From Bacteroides thetaiotaomicron VPI-5482 (GTDB lineage Bacteria > Bacteroidota > Bacteroidia > Bacteroidales > Bacteroidaceae): a stretch of DNA of 64,000 nt. The notes below the pieces were generated by a model that saw only the letters and a program-made list of their open reading frames with translations, did not search any database and was not told the DNA's origin. The position numbers and the translations under genes are program-made. Numbering within the stretch: the first letter of the stretch is position 1; every line of letters starts with the position of its first letter. Where the stretch lies: NCBI RefSeq assembly GCF_000011065.1, contig NC_004663.1, forward strand, positions 5,146,001-5,210,000, read 5' to 3'. Positions 8,944-18,809 of this stretch are shown here, piece after piece.

Positions 8944-11229
8944 ATGAATAAACAGAAACTGCTGTCTATCACAATGACTCTATTGTTGGGAGTCTCCTCT
9001 ATCTTTGCGCAAAAGCAGCCGGTGGATTACGTGAATCCCCTGATGGGAACCGACTCCAAGATTTCGCTCTCCAACGGAAACACCTATCCTGCCATTGCAC
9101 TGCCTTGGGGGATGAACTTTTGGATGCCGCAGACCGGAAAGATGGGGGACGGTTGGGCTTACACGTATGCTTCTGACAAAATCAGAGGTTTCAAGCAGAC
9201 CCACCAGCCCAGTCCCTGGATCAATGACTACGGACAGTTCTCCATTATGCCGATGACCAAACAGCTGAAGATTGATCAGGATAGCCGTGCTTCCTGGTTT
9301 TCGCATAAGGCAGAGAAAGCAACTCCTTATTATTACAGTGTTTATCTGTCAGAGTATAACATGACAACGGAGATTGCCCCGACGGAGCGTTGTGCGTATT
9401 TCCGTTTTACTTTCCCCGAAGCGTCCGATGCTTATGTGGTAGTAGATGCTTTCGACCGTGGTTCGTATGTGAAGGTGATTCCCGAAGAAAATAAGATTGT
9501 AGGTTATACGACACGTAACAGTGGCGGTGTTCCGCAGAATTTCAGGAACTACTTTGTGATAGAGTTCGACAAGCCTTTTACATTTAATAAAGTATGGGCG
9601 GACTACCATCTGGTAGAGACGCATCTTGAACTGCAATCCAATCACGTAGGTGCTGCCATCGGTTTTTCGACAAAGAAAGGAGAACAGGTGCATGCCAAAG
9701 TGGCTTCCTCATTCATCAGCCCCGAACAGGCGGAACTGAATCTGAAAGAAATCGGAAACAAGACATTCGAACAGACCAAGGAAGCCGGACGTAAAGCTTG
9801 GAATGACGTACTGGGACGTATCAAAGTCGAAGACGATGATGAGAACCGGATGCGTACCTTCTATTCTTGTCTGTATCGTTCGGTATTATTCCCCCGTATG
9901 TTCCACGAAGTGAATGCGAAGGGTGAAACGGTACATTACAGCCCTTATAACGGTGAAATCCGTCCGGGATATATGTTTACCGATACCGGTTTCTGGGATA
10001 CGTTCCGTTGCCTGTTCCCGTTTGTCAATTTGATATATCCTTCAATGGGAGAGAAGATGCAGGAAGGACTGTTGAATACATATCTTGAAAGCGGATTCTT
10101 CCCCGAATGGGCGAGTCCGGGACATCGTGGCTGTATGGTCGGAAACAATTCGGCTTCCGTAGTGGCAGATGCTTTTATGAAGAATGTGACCAAAGCGGAT
10201 GCGGAGAAAATGTATGAAGGTTTGCTCAAAGGAGCCAACAGTGTACATCCGAGAGTTTCTACAACAGGGCGCCGTGGATACGAATATTATAATAAACTGG
10301 GTTATGTGCCTTACGATGTAAAGATTAACGAGAATGCGGCGCGTACATTAGAGTATGCATACGATGACTGGTGCATCTACCGAATGGGTGAAAAGCTAGG
10401 GCGTCCGGCAGAAGAACTGGAACTCTATAAGAGCAGAAGCCAGAACTACCGCAACCTGTTCGACCCTGAAACAAAACTGATGCGTGGCAAGAACGCCGAT
10501 GGCACCTTCCAGACTCCTTTTAATCCGTTCAAGTGGGGGGATGCCTTTACCGAAGGAAACAGCTGGCACTATACGTGGTCTGTATTTCATGATGTACAGG
10601 GACTGGCCGATTTGATGGGCGGCAGAAAGATGTTTGTCAGTATGCTCGATTCTGTGTTCAACCTTCCACCGATATTTGATGATAGCTACTACGGAGGTGT
10701 GATTCATGAAATCCGTGAAATGGAAATTGCCAATATGGGTAACTATGCGCACGGCAACCAGCCTATCCAGCACATGATTTACTTGTATAACTATGCAGGC
10801 GAGCCCTGGAAAGCACAGTACTGGCTGCGTGAAGTGATGAACCGCCTCTACTTTGCCACTCCCGACGGTTATTGTGGTGATGAGGATAACGGACAGACTT
10901 CTGCCTGGTATGTGTTTACCGCTTTAGGCTTCTATCCGGTATGTCCGGGCAGCAATGAATATGTGATGGGTGCTCCTTATTTCAAGAAAGCGACGATCAC
11001 ACTGGAGAACGGCAAGAAACTGGAAATCTCCGCTCCTAAAAATAGTGATGCCAATCGTTACATCCGTTCGCTGAACTATAACGGTAAGAACTATACAAAG
11101 AATTATCTGAATCATTTCGACTTGCTGAAAGGCGGACGTCTGGTATTTGATATGGATAATAAACCGAATAAAGGAAGAGGTATTAACGAATCCGACTTCC
11201 CCTATTCCTTCTCTCGTGATAACAAGTAA
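8944..11229 (+). CDS. GH92 alpha-mannosidase, predicted alpha-1,2 type
   Basis: A 761-residue exported enzyme with signal peptide ending SIFAQ and mature GH92 start PVDYVNPLMGTD. GH92 enzymes are calcium-dependent inverting exo-alpha-mannosidases. By alignment to the characterised enzyme encoded at 50633, the acid is E537 (FTEGNSW) and the bases lie in GDED (D646/D648). It also keeps W92 (HQPSPW) and H588-E589 (IHEIRE), the +1-subsite residues tied to alpha-1,2 specificity in that enzyme. It is the first gene of the second PUL1 unit and lies 6 bp before the next GH92. No lipobox, so it is probably periplasmic. I take it as BT3962. Confidence 0.93.
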   Translation: MNKQKLLSITMTLLLGVSSIFAQKQPVDYVNPLMGTDSKISLSNGNTYPAIALPWGMNFWMPQTGKMGDGWAYTYASDKIRGFKQTHQPSPWINDYGQFSIMPMTKQLKIDQDSRASWFSHKAEKATPYYYSVYLSEYNMTTEIAPTERCAYFRFTFPEASDAYVVVDAFDRGSYVKVIPEENKIVGYTTRNSGGVPQNFRNYFVIEFDKPFTFNKVWADYHLVETHLELQSNHVGAAIGFSTKKGEQVHAKVASSFISPEQAELNLKEIGNKTFEQTKEAGRKAWNDVLGRIKVEDDDENRMRTFYSCLYRSVLFPRMFHEVNAKGETVHYSPYNGEIRPGYMFTDTGFWDTFRCLFPFVNLIYPSMGEKMQEGLLNTYLESGFFPEWASPGHRGCMVGNNSASVVADAFMKNVTKADAEKMYEGLLKGANSVHPRVSTTGRRGYEYYNKLGYVPYDVKINENAARTLEYAYDDWCIYRMGEKLGRPAEELELYKSRSQNYRNLFDPETKLMRGKNADGTFQTPFNPFKWGDAFTEGNSWHYTWSVFHDVQGLADLMGGRKMFVSMLDSVFNLPPIFDDSYYGGVIHEIREMEIANMGNYAHGNQPIQHMIYLYNYAGEPWKAQYWLREVMNRLYFATPDGYCGDEDNGQTSAWYVFTALGFYPVCPGSNEYVMGAPYFKKATITLENGKKLEISAPKNSDANRYIRSLNYNGKNYTKNYLNHFDLLKGGRLVFDMDNKPNKGRGINESDFPYSFSRDNK

Positions 11230-11235
11230 GCAGGT

Positions 11236-13575
11236 ATGAATAAGATGAAAAAGAAAGTATTGATGATGACTATGGCGGCGGTAACCTTGTCCGCCGTAGC
11301 TCAGCAACCGGTAGATTACGTTAATCCGATTATCGGAACCAATGGTATGGGGCATACTTTTCCCGGTGCTTGCACCCCTTTCGGATGGGTACAGCTGAGT
11401 CCGGACACAGACACAATTCCACATAATGTGAATGGAGCTTATCAGAAGAATGCGTATGAATATTGTGCCGGTTACCAGTATCGGGATAAAACCATCGTAG
11501 GTTTCAGTCACACCCACCTCAGCGGCACGGGACATTCCGACCTGGGAGATATATTGCTGATGCCTGCTGTCGGCGATGTAAAATTGAATCCCGGACGGGC
11601 GGACCATCCGGAAGAGGGTTACCGTTCGCGCTTCGATCATGCCACAGAGAAAGCGACACCCGGATACTACGAAGTGATGCTGGACGACTATGGCATTAAA
11701 GCGCAACTGACAGCTACTCAACGGACGGGTGTACATAAATATACCTTCCCGAAAGGAAAAGACGGTCATCTGATCCTGGACCTGGTGCATGGTATCTATA
11801 ATTATGACGGCAAAGTATTGTGGGCAAACCTGCGGGTGGAAAACGATACATTGCTGACAGGATACCGCATCACCAACGGATGGGCACGTACGAATTATAC
11901 CTATTTTGCCATTTCCTTGTCACAGCCGATCAAGGATTACGGATATAAGGATAAGGAAAAGGTATTGTACAATGGCTTTTGGCGTCGTTTCAAGCTGGAG
12001 AAGAATTTCCCGGAAATCACTGGTCGAAAGATCGTGGCTTACTTTAACTTCGAAACGGCCAAAGATCCCGAACTGGTTGTAAAGGTAGCCTTGTCGGCAG
12101 TCAGCACGGAAGGCGCTGTAAAGAACCTGCGTGCCGAGGCTTCCGGAAAGAGCTTCGAACAGTTGGCGGAAGCTGCACGGACAGACTGGAACAATGAACT
12201 GGATCATTTCGAAATAGAAGGTACACCGGATCAGAAGGCGATGTTCTACACTTCGCTTTATCATACCATGATTAATCCGTCCGTGTATATGGACGTAGAC
12301 GGTTCCTATCGTGGTCTGGATCATAACATACATCAGGCGAAAGGATTCACTAACTATACTATATTCTCACTTTGGGATACATATCGCGCGGAACATCCGT
12401 TCCTTAACCTGGTGAAACCGGAACGCAATGCGGATATGGTGGAATCAATGATCAAACATGAACAGCAGAGCGTGCATGGCATGTTGCCGATATGGAGCCT
12501 GATGGGAAATGAGAACTGGTGTATGAGCGGTTATCATGCTGTGTCTGTGCTGGCGGATGCAATAACCAAAGGAGTTTTTTCAAATGTGGATGAGGCATTA
12601 TCGGCGATGGTTAGCACATCTACGGTACCTTACTATGAAGGTGTAGCCGATTATATGAAGCTGGGATATATCCCGCTGGACAAGAGTGGTACGGCAGCTT
12701 CCTCTACGTTGGAATATGCATACGACGACTGGACTATTTATCAGACAGCCTTGAAAGCCGGTAATAAAGAGATAGCGGATACTTACCGCAAACGTGCTCT
12801 CAACTATCGTAACATCTATGATACAAGCATCGGTTTTGCCCGTCCCCGCTACAGTGACGGCACATTCAAAAAAGAGTTCGATGTGTTGCAAACTTACGGC
12901 GAAGGCTTTATCGAAGGTAATTCATGGAACTTCTCCTTTCATGTACCGCATGATGTGTTTGGTATGATCGACCTGATGGGAGGAGAAAAGACATTCGTAC
13001 AGAAACTGGACGAACTCTTCTCCATGCATCTGCCGGAGAAGTACTATGAACATAATGAGGATATTACGGAAGAATGCCTGGTAGGTGGATACGTACATGG
13101 CAATGAACCGAGCCATCATGTACCTTATTTGTACGCATGGACCTCCCAACCGTGGAAAACACAGTACTGGCTGCGTGAAATCCTGAACAAGATGTATAAG
13201 AATGACATCAACGGACTGGGTGGAAATGATGATTGCGGACAGATGTCGGCATGGTATCTTTTCTCTGTGATGGGCTTCTATCCGGTTTGTCCGGGTACAG
13301 ACCAGTATGTCCTTGGTGCTCCCTATCTGCCCTATCTGAAGCTGACACTTCCCAACGGAAAGACACTGGAAATCAAAGCGCCGGGCGTCAGCGACAAGAA
13401 GCGTTATGTACAGTCACTGAAACTGAACGGTGAGTCTTATGATAAAATGTACATCACACACGAGGATATCCTGAAAGGAGGCGTATTGGAATTTAAAATG
13501 TCGGCATCGCCCAACAAACGTCGTGGAGTATCGGTGCAGGACAAACCTTATTCATTAACTAATGGAATCAATTAA
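11236..13575 (+). CDS. GH92 alpha-mannosidase
   Basis: A 779-residue exported GH92 enzyme with signal peptide to about 23 (SAVAQ) and mature start PVDYVNPIIGTNG. The catalytic acid is E560 (FIEGNSW) and the base motif is GNDD (D666). HGNEPSHH (621-628) is the family active-site motif. The Trp and His-Glu pair of alpha-1,2 enzymes are absent (FSHTHLSGTG instead), so another linkage such as alpha-1,3 or alpha-1,4 is likely. The start may be the ATG at 11236 or 11245. It follows the previous gene by 6 bp and is certainly in the same operon. I take it as BT3963. Confidence 0.92.
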   Translation: MNKMKKKVLMMTMAAVTLSAVAQQPVDYVNPIIGTNGMGHTFPGACTPFGWVQLSPDTDTIPHNVNGAYQKNAYEYCAGYQYRDKTIVGFSHTHLSGTGHSDLGDILLMPAVGDVKLNPGRADHPEEGYRSRFDHATEKATPGYYEVMLDDYGIKAQLTATQRTGVHKYTFPKGKDGHLILDLVHGIYNYDGKVLWANLRVENDTLLTGYRITNGWARTNYTYFAISLSQPIKDYGYKDKEKVLYNGFWRRFKLEKNFPEITGRKIVAYFNFETAKDPELVVKVALSAVSTEGAVKNLRAEASGKSFEQLAEAARTDWNNELDHFEIEGTPDQKAMFYTSLYHTMINPSVYMDVDGSYRGLDHNIHQAKGFTNYTIFSLWDTYRAEHPFLNLVKPERNADMVESMIKHEQQSVHGMLPIWSLMGNENWCMSGYHAVSVLADAITKGVFSNVDEALSAMVSTSTVPYYEGVADYMKLGYIPLDKSGTAASSTLEYAYDDWTIYQTALKAGNKEIADTYRKRALNYRNIYDTSIGFARPRYSDGTFKKEFDVLQTYGEGFIEGNSWNFSFHVPHDVFGMIDLMGGEKTFVQKLDELFSMHLPEKYYEHNEDITEECLVGGYVHGNEPSHHVPYLYAWTSQPWKTQYWLREILNKMYKNDINGLGGNDDCGQMSAWYLFSVMGFYPVCPGTDQYVLGAPYLPYLKLTLPNGKTLEIKAPGVSDKKRYVQSLKLNGESYDKMYITHEDILKGGVLEFKMSASPNKRRGVSVQDKPYSLTNGIN

Positions 13576-13604
13576 CAGCATCAATAAATAATCAAGAAAA
13601 GAAT

Positions 13605-14399
13605 ATGAAAAAGAGACATTTGGTATATGCAATTGCCCTGATTGTGGGCATGGGAGCTTGTGCGGCAAGTGCGAAGAAGCAAGCCGAAGCAAAACCGGAC
13701 GTATGGAAAAGCTACAATGTAGGAACTGTCTTGTTCGAAGATAAAGCTTCGGAAACAAAAGGTTCGGACATTTATCACCGGATCATTCCGGATGCGGAGT
13801 CTTATATCAAAGAGCAGGCACGCACTGTATTGGCTACTCTTTATAACTCACCGGAAGACAGCATAACTCCGGTGAACAAGATACATTATACACTGGAAGA
13901 CATCGAAGGAATTTCTGCCAAAGGCGGTGGTAATGGAGACGTTACTATCTTCTACAGCACACGGCATATCGAGAAATCATTTGCGGAAAACGATACGGCA
14001 AAGCTGTTCTTCGAAACGCGTGGGGTACTGTTGCACGAACTGACACACGCCTATCAGCTGGAACCGCAAGGCATCGGCTCTTACGGAACCAATCGTGTAT
14101 TCTGGGCATTTATTGAAGGAATGGCAGATGCCGTACGTGTAGCCAACGGCGGATTCGACGGACCGAATGCCCGTCCGAAAGGAGGAAACTACATGGACGG
14201 TTATCGGACAGCAGGTTATTTCTTCGTCTGGTTGCGCGACAATAAAGATCCTGAATTCCTGCGTAAGTTTAACCGTAGCACACTGGAGGTGATTCCCTGG
14301 TCGTTTGACGGAGCTATCAAGCATATCTTGGGAACGGAATATAGCATAGATGAACTATGGCATGAATATCAGGTTGCCGTAGGTGATATACAGGTGTAA
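13605..14399 (+). CDS. Basic secretory protein-like zinc metallopeptidase
   Basis: A 264-residue protein of the plant/bacterial basic secretory protein family (peptidases with HExxH). The N-terminus has a signal-like segment (about 5-22). The zinc motif HELTH is at 144-148 (LLHELTHAYQ), followed by the conserved EGMADAVR (171-178), which should supply the third ligand. It lies between two GH92 genes, 29 bp after one and 13 bp before the other, so it belongs to the mannosidase operon. It may remove protein from mannosylated glycopeptides (inference). I take it as BT3964. All visible zinc-site residues are intact. Confidence 0.85.
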   Translation: MKKRHLVYAIALIVGMGACAASAKKQAEAKPDVWKSYNVGTVLFEDKASETKGSDIYHRIIPDAESYIKEQARTVLATLYNSPEDSITPVNKIHYTLEDIEGISAKGGGNGDVTIFYSTRHIEKSFAENDTAKLFFETRGVLLHELTHAYQLEPQGIGSYGTNRVFWAFIEGMADAVRVANGGFDGPNARPKGGNYMDGYRTAGYFFVWLRDNKDPEFLRKFNRSTLEVIPWSFDGAIKHILGTEYSIDELWHEYQVAVGDIQV

Positions 14400-14412
14400 T
14401 ATACGATTGGAT

Positions 14413-16752
14413 ATGGTTAATAAAGTTGGTAGAAAAAGGTTGTTTTTGGTTTGGTCGTGTCTGGTGAGTATCTTGCCGGGCATGGCTCAAACTGAAAAGC
14501 TGACGGACTACGTGAACCCGTTTGTCGGTACGGATGGTTATGGAAATGTTTATCCCGGTGCACAGATTCCTTTCGGGGGAATCCAGATAAGCCCCGATAC
14601 GGACAGCCGCTTCTATGATGCAGCTTCCGGATACAAATACAATCATCTGACATTGATGGGATTCAGTTTGACGCACTTGAGCGGAACAGGTATTCCGGAC
14701 TTGGGCGACTTTCTGTTTATCCCCGGAACGGGAGAAATGAAACTGGAACCCGGTACTCATGAAGATCCCGATCAAGGCTATCGTTCGCGTTATTCACATG
14801 ATAAGGAGTGGGCGTCCCCCAATTATTATGCTGTGGAACTGGCAGACTATGGAGTCAAAGCCGAAATGACTTCCGGTGTGCGTAGCGGTATGTTCCGTTT
14901 TACTTATCCGGAGTCGGACAATGCGTTCATCATGATTGATATGAACCATACGCTCTGGCAATCCTGCGAATGGTCGAATCTGCGAATGATAAACGATTCG
15001 ACTATCACCGGATACAAACTGGTGAAAGGGTGGGGGCCGGAACGTCATGTGTACTTCACGGCTACTTTCTCGAAGAAGTTGACCGGACTGCGCTTTGTAC
15101 AAGACAAAAAGCCGGTTATTTATAACACTTCCCGATTCCGCAGTTCTTACGAAGCCTGGGGAAAGAATCTGATGGCTTGTATCTCCTTTGATACAAAGGC
15201 AGGAGAAGAAGTGACGGTGAAAACAGCCATCTCTGCAGTCAGCACAGACGGTGCCCGGAATAATATGAAGGAACTCGACGGATTAACTTTCAACGAGTTA
15301 AGGGCGAAAGGGGAAGCCCTTTGGGAAAAGGAACTTGGAAAATATACGTTGACTGCTGACCGAAAGACAAAGGAAACGTTTTATACTTCCGCCTATCATG
15401 CCGCTCTGCATCCGTTTATCTTTCAGGATTCGGACGGGCAGTTCCGCGGACTAGACAAGAACATAGAAAAAGCGGAAGGATTCACGAACTATACGGTGTT
15501 CTCCCTTTGGGATACCTATCGGGCTTTGCATCCCTGGTTTAACTTGGTTCAGCAGGAGGTGAATGCGGACATTGCAAATTCTATGTTGGCTCATTACGAC
15601 AAGAGTGTGGAGAAGATGCTTCCTATCTGGTCTTTCTACGGCAACGAAACCTGGTGTATGATTGGTTATCACGCCGTATCCGTATTGGCGGATATGATCG
15701 TGAAAGAAGTGAAAGGCTTTGATTACGAGCGTGCATACGAAGCGATGAAAACCACAGCGATGAATTCGAACTACGATTGCCTTCCGGAATATCGTGAAAT
15801 GGGCTATGTACCATTCGATAAGGAAGCGGAGTCAGTGTCAAAGACACTGGAATATGCTTATGATGATTATTGCATCGCACAGGCAGCCAAGAAATTAGGC
15901 AAAGAAGACGATTATCATTATTTCCTCAACCGTGCTTTGTCTTATCAGACCTTGATTGACCCCGAAACGAAATATATGCGCGGACGCGACAGCAAAGGTG
16001 ACTGGCGCACTCCGTTTACTCCGGTTGCCTATCAGGGTCCGGGATCGGTACATGGCTGGGGTGATATAACGGAAGGATTCACGATGCAATATACCTGGTA
16101 TGTTCCACAAGATGTGCAGGGATATATCAACGAGGCCGGCAAGGAACTGTTCCGCAAACGCCTGGATGAGCTTTTTACGGTAGAACTGCCGGATGATATC
16201 CCCGGAGCACATGATATACAGGGACGTATCGGAGCCTATTGGCATGGAAATGAGCCTTGTCATCATGTCGCTTACCTCTACAACTACCTGAAAGAACCGT
16301 GGAAATGTCAGAAGTGGATACGTACCATCGTCGACCGTTTCTACGGAAATACACCGGATGCATTGAGTGGTAACGATGATTGCGGACAGATGTCTGCGTG
16401 GTATATGTTCAACTGCATCGGTTTCTATCCGGTGGCTCCGTCCAGCAATATTTATAATATCGGTTCGCCATGCGCAGAGGCTATTACGGTCCGGATGAGT
16501 AATGGAAAAAACATTGAAATGACAGCGGACAACTGGTCGCCGAAGAACCTGTACGTGAAGGAGCTTTATGTCAACGGTAAAAAGTACGATAAGTCCTACC
16601 TGACGTATGATGATATCCGTGATGGAGTGAAACTTCGTTTTGTGATGAGCGGCAAGCCGAATTACAAACGGGCGGTGTCCGATGAGGCTGTACCTCCTTC
16701 GATTTCTTTACCGGAGAAGACGATGAAGTATAAATCATCAATTGGGTTTTAA
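14413..16752 (+). CDS. GH92 alpha-mannosidase
   Basis: A 779-residue exported GH92 enzyme. I choose the ATG at 14413 because MVNKVGRKRLFLVWSCLVSILPGMAQ makes a normal signal peptide. An in-frame ATG at 14383 would overlap the previous gene by 17 bp and add ten unlikely residues. The catalytic acid is E554 (ITEGFTM) and the base motif GNDD has D656; HGNEPCHH replaces the usual HGNEPSHH. The alpha-1,2 signature residues are absent. It is the last gene of PUL1, followed by a terminator. I take it as BT3965. Confidence 0.92.
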   Translation: MVNKVGRKRLFLVWSCLVSILPGMAQTEKLTDYVNPFVGTDGYGNVYPGAQIPFGGIQISPDTDSRFYDAASGYKYNHLTLMGFSLTHLSGTGIPDLGDFLFIPGTGEMKLEPGTHEDPDQGYRSRYSHDKEWASPNYYAVELADYGVKAEMTSGVRSGMFRFTYPESDNAFIMIDMNHTLWQSCEWSNLRMINDSTITGYKLVKGWGPERHVYFTATFSKKLTGLRFVQDKKPVIYNTSRFRSSYEAWGKNLMACISFDTKAGEEVTVKTAISAVSTDGARNNMKELDGLTFNELRAKGEALWEKELGKYTLTADRKTKETFYTSAYHAALHPFIFQDSDGQFRGLDKNIEKAEGFTNYTVFSLWDTYRALHPWFNLVQQEVNADIANSMLAHYDKSVEKMLPIWSFYGNETWCMIGYHAVSVLADMIVKEVKGFDYERAYEAMKTTAMNSNYDCLPEYREMGYVPFDKEAESVSKTLEYAYDDYCIAQAAKKLGKEDDYHYFLNRALSYQTLIDPETKYMRGRDSKGDWRTPFTPVAYQGPGSVHGWGDITEGFTMQYTWYVPQDVQGYINEAGKELFRKRLDELFTVELPDDIPGAHDIQGRIGAYWHGNEPCHHVAYLYNYLKEPWKCQKWIRTIVDRFYGNTPDALSGNDDCGQMSAWYMFNCIGFYPVAPSSNIYNIGSPCAEAITVRMSNGKNIEMTADNWSPKNLYVKELYVNGKKYDKSYLTYDDIRDGVKLRFVMSGKPNYKRAVSDEAVPPSISLPEKTMKYKSSIGF

Positions 16753-16779
16753 TAAGGTTAGGTATTAAGATAAAAATGG

Positions 16780-16810
16780 AAAGGATGAGGCTGGGCTTCA
16801 TCCTTTTTTT
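16780..16810 (+). terminator. Terminator of the PUL1 GH92 operon
   Basis: A 9-bp stem AAAGGATGA / TCATCCTTT (16780-16788, 16798-16806), then a run of T. It lies between convergent genes. Confidence 0.8.
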
Positions 16811-16849
16811 AGAACTGATATCCGATACTTATAAAGAACGAATGCATAT

Positions 16850-16876
16850 AAGCGGGATTTCAATATAGTCCCGCTT
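16850..16876 (-). terminator. Hairpin after the LytTR regulator gene
   Basis: AAGCGGGA / TCCCGCTT (16850-16857, 16869-16876) lies 3 bp beyond the stop codon of the minus-strand response regulator. It has no clear T-run, so it is a weak or factor-assisted terminator. Confidence 0.5.
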
Positions 16877-16879
16877 GTT

Positions 16880-17671
16880 TTACTTTTTGCTCGAAAACCA
16901 TTCCTTAAATTCCGCTACCCGTGCTTTGCTTACCAATATCTTCTCTGTCATTCTGGAGTGACGCAGATTAATGGACAACCGGCTGTTGAACCATAAATCA
17001 ATATCCTTTATCGCCTCCCTTGAAATCAGAAACTGCCGGTTGACTCTGAAGAAGAGACTAGGATTTAAACAATCGACCAATTCATCCAGCGTAAGAGAAA
17101 AATTGTATTCCATCCCGTCCGTTAAGACAGCTTTTACCTGACAATCTTTGATGTAGAACAGTTGAATCATGTCGATTGAGACAGGAAGCAGCTTATCGCC
17201 TTTCATCGGTATGAGGAAATGTGTCTTGTAGTTCTCCTGCTTTTTCAGCGAGTGAATGAGATGAAGCAGTTCCTCTTCCTTATTTTCCCGCTTGCTTCCG
17301 TTTTCGGGGATGGCATCCTGCAAGTTGTCCAATTTCTCAAACGCATGTTCGATGTCCTCCTTGCCGATAGGTTTCAGCAGATAGTCGATACTGTTCACTT
17401 TGAAGGCACGCAGGGCATATTCGTCGTAAGCCGTGGTGAAGATAATGGGGCAGGTGATGCTGATATGATCGAATATTTCGAAGGCAGAACCGTCTGCCAG
17501 ATGAATATCCATAAAAACGAGTTCCGGCATCGGGTGGATGCCGAACCATTCGATGGTGGAATTGATGCTGTCCAGTATGGCAATGATTTCAGCTTCCGGT
17601 TTCACTTCGTTGAGCAGTGAAGTCAGATTGCGTACGGCTGCCTTTTCATCTTCAATAATAACTGTTTTCAT
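16880..17671 (-). CDS. LytTR-family response regulator
   Basis: A 263-residue response regulator. Receiver domain about 1-115 with phosphoacceptor D55 (VFMDIHL), T79/T80 and K100 (YLLKPIG). The LytTR DNA-binding domain is about 155-260 (FFRVNRQFLISREAI). It lies 17 bp after the sensor kinase gene on the same strand, and both follow the efflux genes with short gaps. They probably form one four-gene operon and control it or report on envelope or metal stress. The activating signal is not visible. Confidence 0.92.
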   Translation of the reverse strand: MKTVIIEDEKAAVRNLTSLLNEVKPEAEIIAILDSINSTIEWFGIHPMPELVFMDIHLADGSAFEIFDHISITCPIIFTTAYDEYALRAFKVNSIDYLLKPIGKEDIEHAFEKLDNLQDAIPENGSKRENKEEELLHLIHSLKKQENYKTHFLIPMKGDKLLPVSIDMIQLFYIKDCQVKAVLTDGMEYNFSLTLDELVDCLNPSLFFRVNRQFLISREAIKDIDLWFNSRLSINLRHSRMTEKILVSKARVAEFKEWFSSKK

Positions 17672-17688
17672 GGTTCATTGTTCTTACT

Positions 17689-18747
17689 TCATTGTACTTC
17701 ATCAATGAGAGGAATGCAGACGGTGAATTCTTTGTCCTCTGTGATCTGTATGTCCTGTTTGAATAATAGCCGGTAGCGCTTGGCGAGATTGGCAAGTCCG
17801 ATGCCGGTTCCGGGAGTAGCGGTCCATTTGGGCTGGATGTCGTTGCTGACGGACAGATAACCTTCGCTGTCGGTCGAAATATGGATAGTCAGCGGTTTGC
17901 GGTCGCTGATTTCATTGTGTTTCACGGCATTCTCTATCAGTACTTGTACTGCCATCGGAGGAAGACGGTAGTCTTCGAAAGATTTCCCTATCTGTATATC
18001 AAATTGCAGATTATTCTCAAAGCGCATTTTCAGCAGGAAGATGTAAGCAGAAGCGAATTCCATCTCTTCCCGCAGGCTGACGCTTTGCGATTCGTTGCTT
18101 TGTAGCGTATACCTCAGTACCCGTGAGAGTTCCTGAATATAATCCTGTGCCTTGTCCTGATTTTCGCGCACCAGTGAACGCAGCGTATTCAGTGAGTTGA
18201 ACAACATGTGCGGATTGAGCTGATTCTTCAATACTTCATACTGGTTGCGGATGTTTTCCGCCTGTAACTGTTCGTTCTCAATCAATACCAGTTGCTGGCG
18301 GCGGACAAGGTAGATGATGCAGCAACTGCTGGTGACGAGGCAAGCCATGATGAAGTCGCGCAACGGATGGAGATAGTGGTGCACCATCGCATCGATGGCG
18401 GGAATGTCGAATGTCCGGTGCAGGAAGACAAACACTTGTCCCAGCAGATTGCTGAGTATCCATGTCAGGATGAAGGAAAGCAGAATCTTTGCAGCCGTTA
18501 TTTTAATGGACGCCTGGTTGAAATGGAACAAGCGCGTATTGATGGCAAAAAGTATGAGTAACGAAACGAAGGTAAACAGAATCTCATTTGCCACATCCAT
18601 AAACTTCATCCCCGGGAAAAGCGAATGGCTTTCGAAACGGTCGAAGAGAGAGACCGATTCCGGAAAATGAATGAGCACAGCCACCATCAGCGAGATGATG
18701 ACCGTGGACAGGAAATACTTATCTTTATTGATAGCTTTCAATACCAT
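17689..18747 (-). CDS. LytS/YehU-type sensor histidine kinase
   Basis: A 352-residue kinase with four predicted membrane segments (about 11-27, 54-70, 84-108, 131-147), then a His_kinase domain with H180 in QLNPHMLFNSLNTL, the N-box VLIENAVKHN and the glycine motif GTGIGLANLAKRY. There is no large extracytoplasmic sensor domain, so the ligand may act in or near the membrane. It is cognate to the LytTR regulator 17 bp downstream. It lies 62 bp after the periplasmic adaptor gene of the metal pump. Confidence 0.92.
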   Translation of the reverse strand: MVLKAINKDKYFLSTVIISLMVAVLIHFPESVSLFDRFESHSLFPGMKFMDVANEILFTFVSLLILFAINTRLFHFNQASIKITAAKILLSFILTWILSNLLGQVFVFLHRTFDIPAIDAMVHHYLHPLRDFIMACLVTSSCCIIYLVRRQQLVLIENEQLQAENIRNQYEVLKNQLNPHMLFNSLNTLRSLVRENQDKAQDYIQELSRVLRYTLQSNESQSVSLREEMEFASAYIFLLKMRFENNLQFDIQIGKSFEDYRLPPMAVQVLIENAVKHNEISDRKPLTIHISTDSEGYLSVSNDIQPKWTATPGTGIGLANLAKRYRLLFKQDIQITEDKEFTVCIPLIDEVQ

Positions 18748-18809
18748 GTTGCAAAGATAATGGTTAATTACGAATTATGCATGATGAATGGCTGTCGCTG
18801 CACGGCAGA

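Noticed and set aside
10924..11790. 288-residue minus-strand frame across two GH92 genes
   Set aside because: It spans the junction of two certain plus-strand genes and has no plausible start signal or domain.
14383..14412. Upstream start for the third GH92 gene of PUL1
   Set aside because: It would overlap the metallopeptidase gene and put ten residues before an otherwise normal signal peptide.
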